Shown here piece by piece: positions 44,328-54,043 of a stretch of 64,000 bases of DNA. The translations under genes were made by a program, and so were the position numbers. The DNA lies in assembly GCA_963824475.1 (NCBI GenBank), contig CAWGPR010000009.1, forward strand, positions 434,001 to 498,000, written 5' to 3'. This stretch comes from Roseiarcus sp963824475. GTDB lineage: Bacteria > Pseudomonadota > Alphaproteobacteria > Rhizobiales > Beijerinckiaceae. Below the pieces are notes generated by a model. It made no database searches. It was not told the origin of the DNA and worked only from the letters and a program-made list of their open reading frames with translations. Each line of letters begins with the position of its first letter. Position 1 is the stretch's first letter.

Positions 44328-44531
44328 CTATTTGAAGACGACAAAGAGATAATAACCCGCATCGTTCAAGAGCTTCACAGCCTCCTTGGCGCCATGAACC
44401 CATTCGACCTGCTCGGGCGCGTGGACGTAGCCGTGGTCGACATTCAGCACCCCGTCGCGATCGAGAAAGACCGCGGGGCGGCGGCGCTGCGTGGGCACAA
44501 GTTCGGCAGCGGCAGCGAACGCTTCCGGCAC
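44328..44531 (-). pseudogene. gmhB: gmhB fragment (heptose-bisphosphate phosphatase)
   Basis: The leftward frame reads PAVFLDRDGVLNVDHGYVHA and then AKEAVKLLNDAGYYLFVV, the N-terminal half of the HAD-type D-glycero-D-manno-heptose-1,7-bisphosphate 7-phosphatase. The nucleophile and acid aspartates of DRD are present. Right after FVV, where TNQSGVARG should follow, the frame stops, so most of the enzyme is gone. With the truncated exporter it suggests a destroyed LPS-core locus. Confidence 0.75.
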
Positions 44532-44744
44532 GCCGATGCCGATGAAAAAGCCGGCATAAGAATAGCCGCGAAGAGCGCCCCGGCCGAAAAGCCTTGGCAG
44601 GATATCAACCGGTTGCTTAACCTATTTATTGGATAAGCTTAACCCCCGAATGGACCGGGGTCCCGATTTGCAACGGCGGGACCCCATGCGCCAATTCATA
44701 TTCTCTATCAGACTTCGCATTCACATGTACGCGTCGAAATGGAG

Positions 44745-45392
44745 TCAACGTCGCGATAAATACGCCTCTCTATCCAATCGGTAACATAGATATACGGCGA
44801 CTTGTGAGCCCGCTGTGTTCAATTTTTCTAGAAGCTCTAATTTACTCGTCTCTGGATTCGACTGCTTAGACGCAGGAGACTTTTGTTGAACGAGAGCCCT
44901 TCCAACCAATCTCATTGTAGTTTTCTCTAAAACCCAACGGGAACGAATGTTTTCAACATGCGAGAAAGCCATAACTGCCCGGCAGTTCAGACTGCGAAAG
45001 CCATAATCCAGGACGGCCCCCGCGGCCTCCGATGCAACCCCTTGCCCCCAAGCGTCCTTTGCAAGTCGATATCCTAGAAAAAGCGTACCCGATTCATAGG
45101 GAAGATCAGCAATTCCAGGTGGTTTGGCATTCAGCCCCGCCAAACCCAGAAATTCCTGACGATCCTTCCATTCAACGGCCCAGCAGTGTGGCGACGAACT
45201 GGACAAAATCTCAGATTGAACCGAATTTCTAACGGTCGTTTTGTCCGGTATTGCCATCGAGGCTTCGGGGCGCAGGTCACGATAGCGATAGACATCAGGA
45301 TTTACGTCCATTTCCACGATCGCATCGATATCATTTAGCCGCCGCGGCCTTAGACGCAGCCTATCGGTTTCGAGGCACGGCGGCTGAGGCAT
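44745..45392 (-). CDS. GNAT-family N-acetyltransferase
   Basis: The product contains a RimJ/RimL-like GNAT fold: CLETDRLRLRPRRLNDIDAI at the N-terminus, the acetyl-CoA segment YRLAKDAWGQGVASEAAGAV, and AFSHVENIRSRWVLEKTTM. Starts at 45392 (216 residues), 45434 and further upstream are possible; 45392 puts the fold at the usual distance from the N-terminus. The final 60 residues are polar and unlike the family, so the 3' end may be altered. Substrate is unknown. Confidence 0.75.
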   Translation of the reverse strand: MPQPPCLETDRLRLRPRRLNDIDAIVEMDVNPDVYRYRDLRPEASMAIPDKTTVRNSVQSEILSSSSPHCWAVEWKDRQEFLGLAGLNAKPPGIADLPYESGTLFLGYRLAKDAWGQGVASEAAGAVLDYGFRSLNCRAVMAFSHVENIRSRWVLEKTTMRLVGRALVQQKSPASKQSNPETSKLELLEKLNTAGSQVAVYLCYRLDREAYLSRR

Positions 45393-45434
45393 TTGGAACG
45401 CTGCACCCCTAATTCGAAATTCCCCAGAAGGCAT

Positions 45435-46337
45435 CGGTTCCGTCCAAAATTTGCCCCGAACATCGGGCGACCGGCAAGCGGGTTGCATTGTCGGCCCGCT
45501 GCATGCGCCTGGAGAATAGTCCATGCCGCGCCTTCCCAAAACTATCGCCACTGCCGTCATCGAGACGCAGCTTTCCGGTTCAGCTTGGAGCCCACGCGCA
45601 GCGGCGGCCTCGATTACCTCCGGGCCGGGGGCTGAAGCAAGCGCCTGTCACGCCGGTTTGCGTTGACAGGCGCGCCCGCAATCGGCCCACTGGTCATCCA
45701 AGACGGAGGGGGGACGAAATGGAACGCAATTTCAGGAACGTGAAATTTCGGAGGAAGTTCGGCTCGCGGCGGTCCTTTCACTAGTGATCCCGCAGGCGTT
45801 GGCACGCGCACTTTTGAAACCTGCAAGGCAGGGACGACCGCTGTCACCTATTTCAAAATGGACCGACTTTTATTACACTTCCCGTGAGCTTGCGATCTAT
45901 GTGATGACTGTTGTTGGGCTAAGTCAAACCTCGAAACGGCATGCTCGGCGCTGCGCTTGTTTACGCAGTTTCTTTTGCGAGAGCGAGTTCGGCGCGGCTG
46001 GTCTGGAGACGCATTCCCAAGTTCGGCAAATTCGTGATCCCAATCCTTTCGGCCCGCTGAGGGAGGAAAGGGCCGATTGGCTTCGTTTCGCCAAAACTTA
46101 TAAAAATGCATGGTTATTATGTGTATTCCGTATGTATATATATATATATATATAACATACATTAGTCGTTATGTCGGGTGACGACCGCCGCACGCGTCGA
46201 GGGTACGGATCGCGAACTTGCGTCGCGACAATGCGCGTCGCTCGTACCGGTCAAGCGCGGCGAGCTGAGGCGACCTTTCCTCGACGATGGCTGCGAGCTT
46301 TTCGTCGCCTTCGAGAGCCCCCGGGCCAACGCGACGT
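45435..46337. other. Long gap with a hairpin and a TA tract
   Basis: No complete gene is seen. GCGCCTGTCA (45641-45650) and TGACAGGCGC (45664-45673) form a perfect ten-pair stem around 13 bases. A run of ten TA units occupies 46135-46154 and is flanked by GTATG and ACATAC. At about 46187-46290 the reverse strand reads LDRYERRALSRRKFAIRTLD, which looks like the remnant of a conserved protein C-terminus I cannot name. Confidence 0.45.
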
Positions 46338-46586
46338 TCAGACCTCGGTTTGGTTCCGGTCCGCGGGCTCGCGGAAGCGCACGCCCACACCACCGCCATT
46401 CTCGGCGATAAACGTTATACCAGCTGCCTCTAATGCAGCGCGCAGCTTTTCGACCGACGAAATCCTTGCGTCTCGACCCGCTTCAAACCGATTTATGGTG
46501 GCCTGTCCGACGTTAGCGGCGCGGGCGAGATCGGTTGTGCTCCAGTCGAGCGCGGCTCGAGCCATTCGACACTGAGTCGGCGTCAT
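46338..46586 (-). CDS. Small XRE-type regulator
   Basis: This 82-residue single-domain helix-turn-helix protein (TQCRMARAALDWSTTDLARA, then ANVGQATINRFEAGRD) has the short C-terminal beta extension (GITFIAENGGGVGVRFREP) common in Cro/CI-like and antitoxin-type regulators. It is divergent from the decayed nuclease copy at 46720, so it may once have controlled that cassette. Confidence 0.8.
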   Translation of the reverse strand: MTPTQCRMARAALDWSTTDLARAANVGQATINRFEAGRDARISSVEKLRAALEAAGITFIAENGGGVGVRFREPADRNQTEV

Positions 46587-46719
46587 GTTGTGGAAATATC
46601 ACCCGAATCCACGCGGCGCAAAATGATCATAATCTTAGCTTGAATGGTATAATTGACATCATATAGGATAATCTTGGCCGACGTCTTTAGATCCGAGTCG
46701 GCACGTACGGGAGAGTTCT

Positions 46720-47572
46720 ATGAAATTCACGTTCAGCGACATCACCACGGCTCCGCGTTCGATAAAGCTGGACCGCCGCCAGATCATCGGCGGCTCGGAT
46801 ACCAGGATCATCATGAGCCCCGACGAGGCGGCGCTGATCCGGCTCTGAAACGAAAAGCGCGGCGAGGCCGAGCCGGAGGACCTGTCTGGCAATCTCGTCG
46901 TCCAACTGGGCATCGCCACCGAGGAGCTGAACCGGAGCTGGTACGAACGCAACACTGTGCGATCCGTTACTGACGTCCAGCGATGGGTCAGACACCCCGT
47001 CCATCGATATCTCGCTGCAACACTGGACGGATTCGTCAATGCCCTCGACGCCGTGTTCGAGGCCAAGTTCATCCTGCCTTGGTCGTTCTCCGAAGAAGCG
47101 GCAGCCGAAAAGCACATGGCGCAGCTGCAGCACAACATGTGGGTGACCAACGCCCGGTCGGCGGTCCTCTCGATCATCACCGGAGGGGGCAAATGGATGG
47201 AGATGACCATCCCCGCCGACGCCCTCTACCAGCACTTTCTGGTCACGGCCGAGCGCCGGTTCTGGCGCTGCGTCCAGACTGGCGATACGCCGCGCCCCTA
47301 TGGGATCGAGCCGCCCCGGCCGCGGGTCGAAGGGTTAGTGTCGTCGATATGAGCGAGTTGAATTCATGGGGCGAGTTCGCTGGCCTCTTCTGCGCCACCC
47401 GCTCGGCCTTTCTCGATCATGAGAGAGCCAGGTCCGAGCTCAAGGCCCTGATGCCGGAGGACGCGAAGGAGCCTCCGGCCATGGCGTTCGGGCCAAGCGA
47501 TCGAAGTCGGGCGCGGTCAGTTTTGATCTTCTGGCTCACGATGAGGAGGGGAACCATGCAGCGGTCCAGTGA
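46720..47572 (+). pseudogene. Second YqaJ-type nuclease copy, inactivated
   Basis: From ATG 46720 the sequence parallels the intact gene at 39721 (IIGGSDTRIIMSPDEAALIR against FIGGSDARIIMSADEAALIR). TGA at 46846-46848 replaces the tryptophan codon of LIRLW. The frame resumes and is well conserved to 47330, where a shift moves VVDMSELNSWGEFAGLFCAT to another frame. A second shift near 47480 restores the end SFDLL. It overlaps the following annealase copy in the same way as the intact pair. Confidence 0.85.
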
Positions 47573-48790
47573 AACTATTGGGGCGATCGCCGCGGCGCTG
47601 GCGAAGGCTCAAGCGGAGCCGACCAATCCTGAGAAATCGTTGACCGCGACCATTCGGGCGATGAACCCGCGCGATCATGATCAGACCTTTCGCTATGCGG
47701 CGCTCTCGAGCGGCCTCGATATCGTGCGGAAAGCCCTCGGCGGTCATGAAATCGCGACCGTCCAGGCGACGGCGATCGACAAGGAGGCGGGGCTTATCGG
47801 TCTCACCACGATGCTCGCCCATTCGTCGGGGGGAGTGGCTGTCGTCGGAATAGCCGGTCTGCCCGATCAGCGAAACGGCGGCGCCGCGTCGGATGGGGGC
47901 GGCGCTCACCTACGCGCGACGCTATGCCTTGTTCGCCCTTGTGGGCATTGCAGGCGAGGACGATCTCGATGCGCCGGACCTTGCTTGGCGAAGGCGCGAA
48001 GGCGGATGCCTCCGACAACACCGACGCCGCTGACAAAGACCGTGTAGCCGCGCGACTGAAACCCATCGCGGCGGTAGAGGAAACGACGCCCGCGACGGCT
48101 CTCGCGCGCAAGGAGAAAACCGTCCGTCCTGCTCGGACGGTTCTGAGCCCGGCACAATCAGCAGCGTTGCGCGAAAAACTCCTCGCCGATATCGGCCAGC
48201 TCCGATCGGCTGACGAGGCCGCAGACTGGGTCCACAAGAACCTTGTGGCCAAGAACACGCTGATCGATGCCGACGCCGACGCGATCGAAGCCAGCTTCCG
48301 GGAAAGGCTCGCAACGATCGAGTTGGCGTCTGCCGCCAGTCAGGAGGAACCCCAGTCTCCGCCGTCGAAGGAATCCGGCCCTCTGGTTGAGAAGCCGTTT
48401 GTTGTGCCGATGGACGACGCAGTCATGGTCACGCCGGCGGTCATCCCGTCGGAGACGGAGCGCGCACGTCGCCGTCGCGTTGTGGCGAAAACGATCCGCC
48501 TGCGCGACAAGGAACACTGCAAGTTCGTCACCACGCAGCCCTGCATTGTCTGCGGCCGAACGCCCTCGGAAGCGCATCACATTCGCTTCGCCCAACCGCG
48601 GGCGCTCGGCCGAAAGGTCAGCGACGAATATACAGTCCCTGTCTGCCGGCTGCATCACCGCGATCTCCACGCCCACGGAGACGAGGCCTCATGGTGGGCT
48701 GGGGTCAGCGTTGACCCGCTGCCCATTGCGCTCGAACTTTGGCGGCGGTCACGCGTCTCGGAACTTCCGGTATCCGCCCGCCCAGGATGA
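47556..48790 (+). pseudogene. Second ERF-HNH fusion copy, frameshifted
   Basis: ATG 47556 opens MQRSSETIGAIAAALAKAQA, nearly identical to the copy at 40532. Near 47825 a GGGGGG run (five G or fewer in the other copy) shifts the frame. The GAALTYARRYALFALVGIAG segment appears in a second frame and the rest in a third from about 47975. The HNH-like end (CIVCGRTPSEAHHIRFAQPR, VCRLHHRDLHAHG) is intact to 48790. The last 13 codons differ from copy one and coincide with the edge of IS1380 sequence. Confidence 0.85.
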
Positions 48791-49690
48791 GCGCTTCGCC
48801 CTCGCGGCGGCTGAACCGGGCTCGAGGCCGGTGAAGAGCTCGGCCTCGAGCCAGGCGAAAGCCAGAACGGACGGGGCTCGCCATTTCGACCACGCGGGCG
48901 GCGATCTTGAGCAGCTTGAGGCGCAACGTGGCGAACTCGGCCTTGGCGAGGTCGCGCGCTTTCGGAATGGCGTCGCGGACGGCGAGCATCAACCACTAGG
49001 CGGCGGTGTGCAGAACGAGGCGGACATGGTTGGCGAGCGCCGAGCGGCACGACCTGCGATCGGAGGCAAGCTGAGCCTTGTGCAGTTTGATGAGATTTTC
49101 CGCCTGCCCGCGCGCGCAGTAGAGAGTTTCGTAAAGCCATTCGGCCGAGCCGCGGTCGAGATTGGTGACGACGAAGCGGACGTCGAGGCCGCGTGGCCTC
49201 GATGAGCGACGGCGCTTCGCGCCGCGCTCGGTGAGGCGTCGGCGGTCTCGTCGACCTTTCTCGAGAGCGGCTTCGTGCCGGGAAGGCCGAATACGTAATC
49301 GACGTCGTTCTCTTCGCACCAGGTCATTGCCTCAGGGCGGGCGTAAAGCCCATCGCCCCGGAACAGGACGCGAGTCGAAGGAAGCGCGAGCGGATGTGGC
49401 GCACGAGCCGGCGCAGATGGGCGCGAACTTCGACGCCCGACGGCGTCTTGCCGGGGCGTAAGATGACCACGACGGGACGGCTCTTGTCGGTGTCATAGAC
49501 ATGGATCGGCAGAAAACAGCGGTCGTCATAGTGGGCGAAAGCTGCTGATGGCAGTGCGCCACGTCGCAGGTGTCGTCGATGTCGAGCGTGACGCGAGACG
49601 GCGCCATTGCGTAGGAGGCCATCCATTGGTCGTCGAGCGCATGGGTTAGGCGGATCACGTCCTTCAGCCCCGGCGCGTTACGCCTGGCCC
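48755..49690 (-). pseudogene. IS1380-family transposase, fragmented
   Basis: Leftward frames in succession spell an IS1380 transposase: DVIRLTHALDDQWMASYAM, TLDIDDTCDVAHCHQQLS, RCFLPIHVYDTDKSRPVVVI, LRPGKTPSGVEVRAHLRRLV, WCEENDVDYVFGLPGTKPLS, LDVRFVVTNLDRGSAEWLYE, YCARGQAENLIKLHKAQLAS and LRLKLLKIAARVVEMAS. At least four frame changes separate them, and the N-terminal 90 or so residues are missing. It has overwritten the extreme 3' end of the second annealase copy. Confidence 0.8.
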
Positions 49691-49790
49691 TCGCCGTCAG
49701 GACGCTCGCGGTATGCTTTGCTTCAGGCGCCGCGCCGCAGATAGAAAGGTCAGCGCCTCATCGAACGCAGCGACGGCCCCCGCCTCCAAT

Positions 49791-49935
49791 AGCTCCTTGC
49801 CCTGTTTCCCTGTCGTTGGTCGTCACAACTCCCTCTTCGAGCACACCTGCCTTGAGCCATTTCTGGATCAGCGGATGATGCACCGATCGCCGATCCGGTG
49901 CTCCAGGAAACGGTGTCGAAGAAACTCCGGATGTC
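49791..49935 (-). pseudogene. Reverse-transcriptase (group II intron maturase-type) fragment
   Basis: Three short leftward frames read DIRSFFDTVS, RFLEHRIGDRCIIR and LIQKWLKAGVLEEGVVTTND followed by TGQGA. These are consecutive blocks of the RT palm region of group II intron-type reverse transcriptases (the DIRSFFD block, then the block before GTPQG). Small deletions shift the frame. The catalytic YADD block is not seen and no intron RNA domain V could be identified. Confidence 0.6.
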
Positions 49936-50247
49936 GCCGCACGAACATATCGATGATGCGCCGCTGCCGTGCATTCACGTCGGAGGGTATTTGCACCTCA
50001 AATATCCGATGATGCGCCGGGATGCTGCCCTCGCGATAACCATTGAAACCCGTTTTGCAGGATTAACTACTCCTCGAGGCGCCGAAAATCGAGGCGAAAA
50101 TTTTTCTTTGTGAGCGCCGGTTAGCCACTTGGCATGGTATGGAATTTCCTGTACGAACGAACTGCACAATTTTCGTGCCGGTGGGCGACTTCGGTTGATG
50201 GGCGCCCATCGTGGTCTTTGGCAATTATAACGGCCGGGAGAAGAAAA
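49936..50247. other. Gap before the beta-repeat gene
   Basis: No gene is recognised. The stretch holds the unrecognised remainder of the element debris and presumably the promoter of the gene at 50248, whose ribosome-binding site GGGAGAAG lies six bases before ATG. Confidence 0.3.
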
Positions 50248-53125
50248 ATGACGACGTACACAGACGCTGACGTGAATGGGTGGTTTTATACGATCGACGG
50301 TCTACCGACGACGGCTCCGGGGATTCCAACGGCGGATGCGAATTTGTATGTCGCGCAGTTGAACGCCAGCCCCGCCACGGCGACGCCGGCTCAGATTTAA
50401 GCTAATTTGGAAAACAGCCCCGGAGGCGTCCCTACGGATCTGTTCTATCGCACGACCGTTGCGCAATTTGTTCTTCGTGAATTTCAGGCCTCGTGGGGCG
50501 TGGTTCCTGACGCGACGCAGTATGACGCTTGGGTCGCCCGCGTTATTGCGGACCCCGCGTTGGAGAATGGCGGCATGAGCCAGGCGCTCGCCGGCACGAC
50601 TGAATTCATGGCGTTGTACGGCACGACCAGCGCCACACAGATCGCCACCACCGCTTTGGTCACCGCGATGTGCGAAGGCATCTTTGGCATCCCCCCAGGG
50701 CCCGGCGCTTTGCTTAATGTGGGTCTGCCCGTATGGGAGGTGCTGCAGAATTTTGCGCAGTCGTCGAAGTTCATCGGCGACACGTCCACGTCGATAGTTG
50801 GGTTCCAGAACGCCTTGCTTGCCGGCGAAACGCCGACGGGGTCGCTATTCGATTTTAGTCCTACTGGTACACCGGGCGTGACCTATACGCTGACGACGGG
50901 CGTCGACACCAACGCCAGCCTGGGTGCGCCGGCTTCGGGCATTCCTACTGGCTCCACGGTCAACGGGGTAATCAATAGCACTTCGGGCGTGTTTGATAGC
51001 ACGCTCAATCCGGGCGACAACCTATTGTTCGCCGGCGGCACGCTGAAAGTCGTCGACGTTCAGAACCTGGGGAGCAATGAACTCGCCGGCGTCACGCTCA
51101 CCGGGCCGTTCAAGTTCGTGGTCACGGAGGAGGCTTCGTACGGGACTTTCGACTTCAGCCTCAATCCGGGCGCAACCCAAGTCACATCGCTGAACAGTCA
51201 AGACTACGTTTACTTTACCGGCCTTGCGGCCGGGACGGTCGTGGAAATGAGCGGCGCCTCGAGCAACGCTGACATCTACTCGGGCTTCAGCGATCCGACC
51301 ACGCCGGTGACGCTGCAGTTTGACGGCGGCGTTAAAGGCGAGAGCATCTATAATTACTATGATGGCGACGCGCCGACCACCGTCACGCTGCTGTCGACCG
51401 GCGCCGCGAACGGAAGCATCAACCAGTCCGATTTCGCCCAGTTTACCGACTACAGTTACTCGGTGACGTCGCTGACCATTGCTGCGTCAACCAACCTCTA
51501 TGCTGACCTCTATATTGAGGATTATTCCACCAGCGGCGTTGCGTTGGTGGTGAAGGACGGCGTCCTCGCCGCAGGAGCTTCGCCCGCGACCCTAGTCAAT
51601 TTGTTAGACAGCTCCACTGGTATCCAGTTCAAGACCGTCGACGCTTCGGGTCTCAGCGCCGGCTCCCTGCAGATGTATGGCGACAGCTCTCTCACGACCT
51701 TCACCGGCGGCCACGGCACCGCCAACGAACTGTTGTGGGACGGGAGCAGCAGTGATTTCCTTTCTAGCGCGACCGCGATCAACGGCGGCAGCACCGACGC
51801 CAGCATCAGCCCGAGCGACATGGGCAACGTGCTGTCGGCGGGGTTTGTCGGCGCCACCAACGCGTCGGTCTTCACCAACTGGCAGACCCTTGACGTCACC
51901 AACATGTACACGGCGGGCGTTGATCAGGGCTTTGCCACGCCGGGCCAGCTCGACACCGCGTTGATGACCGCCAACGGGCCGATCTCGGGCCTGCAATTTA
52001 CCGGCGGCGACTCCAATGTCGAGACTCTTCTGAACGTCGCCCCGGCGACGACCATTCTGGTCACCAACCCGAACGGTGGAAGTGTATACGACGCTGGCCT
52101 GACGCTTACGCATTCCAGCGCGACGGGCGACAGCCTGAGCGTGAACTTGACCAATACCGATACGACGGGAAGCAGCTATCTCGAGCTCTACCATTTGACC
52201 TCGACCGGCGACACGTCAATCGCGATCAACGCAAGCGGCGGCGGCTCCGGTTCGGATGCTTATCTCGAGTATATTTACGAGACCGACAACAATCTCGCGA
52301 CCGTGACGGTGACTGGCAACACGTACTTTGAAAACTACGGCATTCACACCGACACTGGCGTGGCGGCGGCGGCTACGGCGACAACGATCGCCTCGTCGCT
52401 GACGACGATTGACGCGTCCGCGACTACCAATGGCGTCTATATCCTTGCGGGCGACAACGACACGCCGAGCGCGAACAACACCGTCACCTACACGGGCCTG
52501 GCGATCAAGGGCGGGTCGGGAGCGGATGATTTCCTCTATGATGGCGCCAACAGCGGCGTCATCACCGACGGCAATGGCAAGGGGGACGGAGAAGCTCTTG
52601 GAGGCAGCAGCGCGTCCGCGACCGTCGGGACGGGCGCCAACGACTATTCGTATGTGGGATATGATGAGCAGGCAGGTACGCCATCGTTGCAGGGCGCGTC
52701 GGTCGGCGACTCCTTCACGTTTGGGGCAGGGGCGACGGCGACGGCTTGGGTTTACAACGGCGCGAACTCTTACAGCGGCCCAGGTGACCGCTATCGGGAC
52801 CAACGGGACGACCGCCGCCACTCAGACCGCAGTGCATGGCGCGGCGGCCGGAATGACGATCAACTTCAGTGCCGTGGACAGTACGAGCAATCTTGTCCTT
52901 TACACGCCCACCGCAGGAGATACGACGTTCGCACTGACCGAGAACCATGCGATTGCGGCTTTGGCCGGGCTGCAGGGCGTGGTGGCGTTCACCTACGGCA
53001 GCGATGAATACCTAGTCGCCCATCAGGCGGCCGCTGCTCTGACTGCCGGCGACACCGTCGTCGACTTGGTCGGGATCGCCAATCACAATGTGACCCTCTC
53101 GGCCGGCGTCGTCACATTGCACTGA
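50248..53125 (+). pseudogene. Beta-repeat secreted protein with DUF4214-like N-terminus, broken
   Basis: From ATG 50248 the frame runs to an in-frame TAA at 50398-50400, then resumes unchanged from 50401 to about 52780, shifts by one base, and ends VTLSAGVVTLH at 53125. The N-terminal 170 residues (DLFYRTTVAQFVLREFQASW, ALAGTTEFMALYG) resemble the DUF4214-type module of adhesins and S-layer proteins. The rest is Thr/Ser/Gly-rich beta-repeat (SLTTIDASATTNGVYILAGD, LAIKGGSGADDFLYDGANSG) with no signal peptide, typical of type I secretion substrates. It is related to the gene at 54044. Confidence 0.75.
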
Positions 53126-53166
53126 GACGGCCGGACCCAATCTGCTCTAGGAGCCTGATGAAAACA

Positions 53167-53194
53167 GCGGCAGGGGACTTCGGTCCCCTGCCGC
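53167..53194 (+). terminator. Strong UUCG hairpin after the beta-repeat gene
   Basis: GCGGCAGGGGAC pairs perfectly with GTCCCCTGCCGC around a TTCG tetraloop. It begins 41 bases after the stop. The very stable stem suggests an intrinsic terminator, although the trailing ATCTATTT is only moderately T-rich. Confidence 0.8.
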
Positions 53195-53199
53195 ATCTA

Positions 53200-53515
53200 T
53201 TTGGACGAGCGTCGTCAGCGGCAAAGCACGGCGTTCTCGCTCAGAACGTGGCTCCGAGCATCAACTACAGCAGAATTGACGGACATCGCCGCTCGACTCC
53301 GAAACGGCGGTTACGGCTCTGCCCACACGGATGCTCTCTTGGGCGGTTGCCGAGAAATGAGTTCACTGAGGCGCCAAAGTCCGAGCGCTCGCTCTGGCCA
53401 AGCGCTTACGGCGGCGAGCGGATCGTGTCCGCCTGACGTTGGTGTAGCTGAGGTGCTGACCACGACGATTATCCGCATTGGCCGGATCGGCGAGCAGCCG
53501 AGGGTGGTATAAGGT
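53200..53515 (+). pseudogene. Decayed paralogue of the following secreted protein
   Basis: Fragments NVAPSINY, LGRLPRNEFTEAPKSE and LTAASGSCPPD, in different frames, line up with APSINYMSF, LAPLPRIDVVEAPRAG and LQTAASAPCPN of the intact protein encoded at 53545. There is no single frame. This is an old tandem duplicate, or a copy with several base losses. Confidence 0.6.
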
Positions 53516-53544
53516 ATGATCGAACTTCTTCGGAAAAGGCTCCC

Positions 53545-53997
53545 ATGAAAGAAACTTTCCCCCGTGCGGCTTCTGTGGTCGCGTGCGTAGCCCTGACTTT
53601 CGGCCCAGTTCCGTGCAGAGCGCAGAGTGCAGCTCCGAGCATCAACTACATGAGCTTCGATGCGACGTTTGGGACGCCGGTTCGAATTGGTTGGTACGGA
53701 GTGACGCACAAAGACTGCACCCTAGCGCCACTGCCCCGAATTGACGTCGTCGAGGCTCCTAGGGCGGGATCACTGACTGTTCGGCCAGGTCAATTGCAGA
53801 CCGCGGCTAGTGCGCCGTGTCCCAACATGCGAATACCTGCGGAAATTCTGTTTTACGCGGTCCGCCAGGGTGGGGCGGGCGACGATCACCTAATATATCG
53901 AGTGATTACAACAGACAAAGCCGACACCTACGATGTCGCGATACACATCAAGGAGGCGCAAAAGCTGCCGCAGCCTGATTCAGGCAAACCAATATAA
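53545..53997 (+). CDS. Small secreted protein of unknown function
   Basis: The 150-residue product has a signal peptide (MKETFPRAASVVACVALTFG, with cleavage expected near CRAQS). The mature part has two spaced cysteines (HKDCTLAPLP and SAPCPNMRIP) and a beta-rich body (FYAVRQGGAGDDHLIYRVIT). It probably folds in the periplasm or outside the cell. No family is recognised with confidence. It lies between two beta-repeat genes and beside a decayed copy of itself, which ties it to that island. Confidence 0.7.
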   Translation: MKETFPRAASVVACVALTFGPVPCRAQSAAPSINYMSFDATFGTPVRIGWYGVTHKDCTLAPLPRIDVVEAPRAGSLTVRPGQLQTAASAPCPNMRIPAEILFYAVRQGGAGDDHLIYRVITTDKADTYDVAIHIKEAQKLPQPDSGKPI

Positions 53998-54043
53998 TAT
54001 AGAGGTTTCGTTCCGAAAATAGGCTACTGGCTACTGACGCCGC

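Noticed and set aside
44070..44636. 188-codon plus-strand frame
   Set aside because: It starts inside the exporter 3' end and runs antisense to the gmhB fragment; no coherent domain.
46135..46154. TA dinucleotide run as a possible origin or promoter
   Set aside because: Ten TA units with no DnaA boxes, iterons or neighbouring replication gene; treated as a simple repeat.
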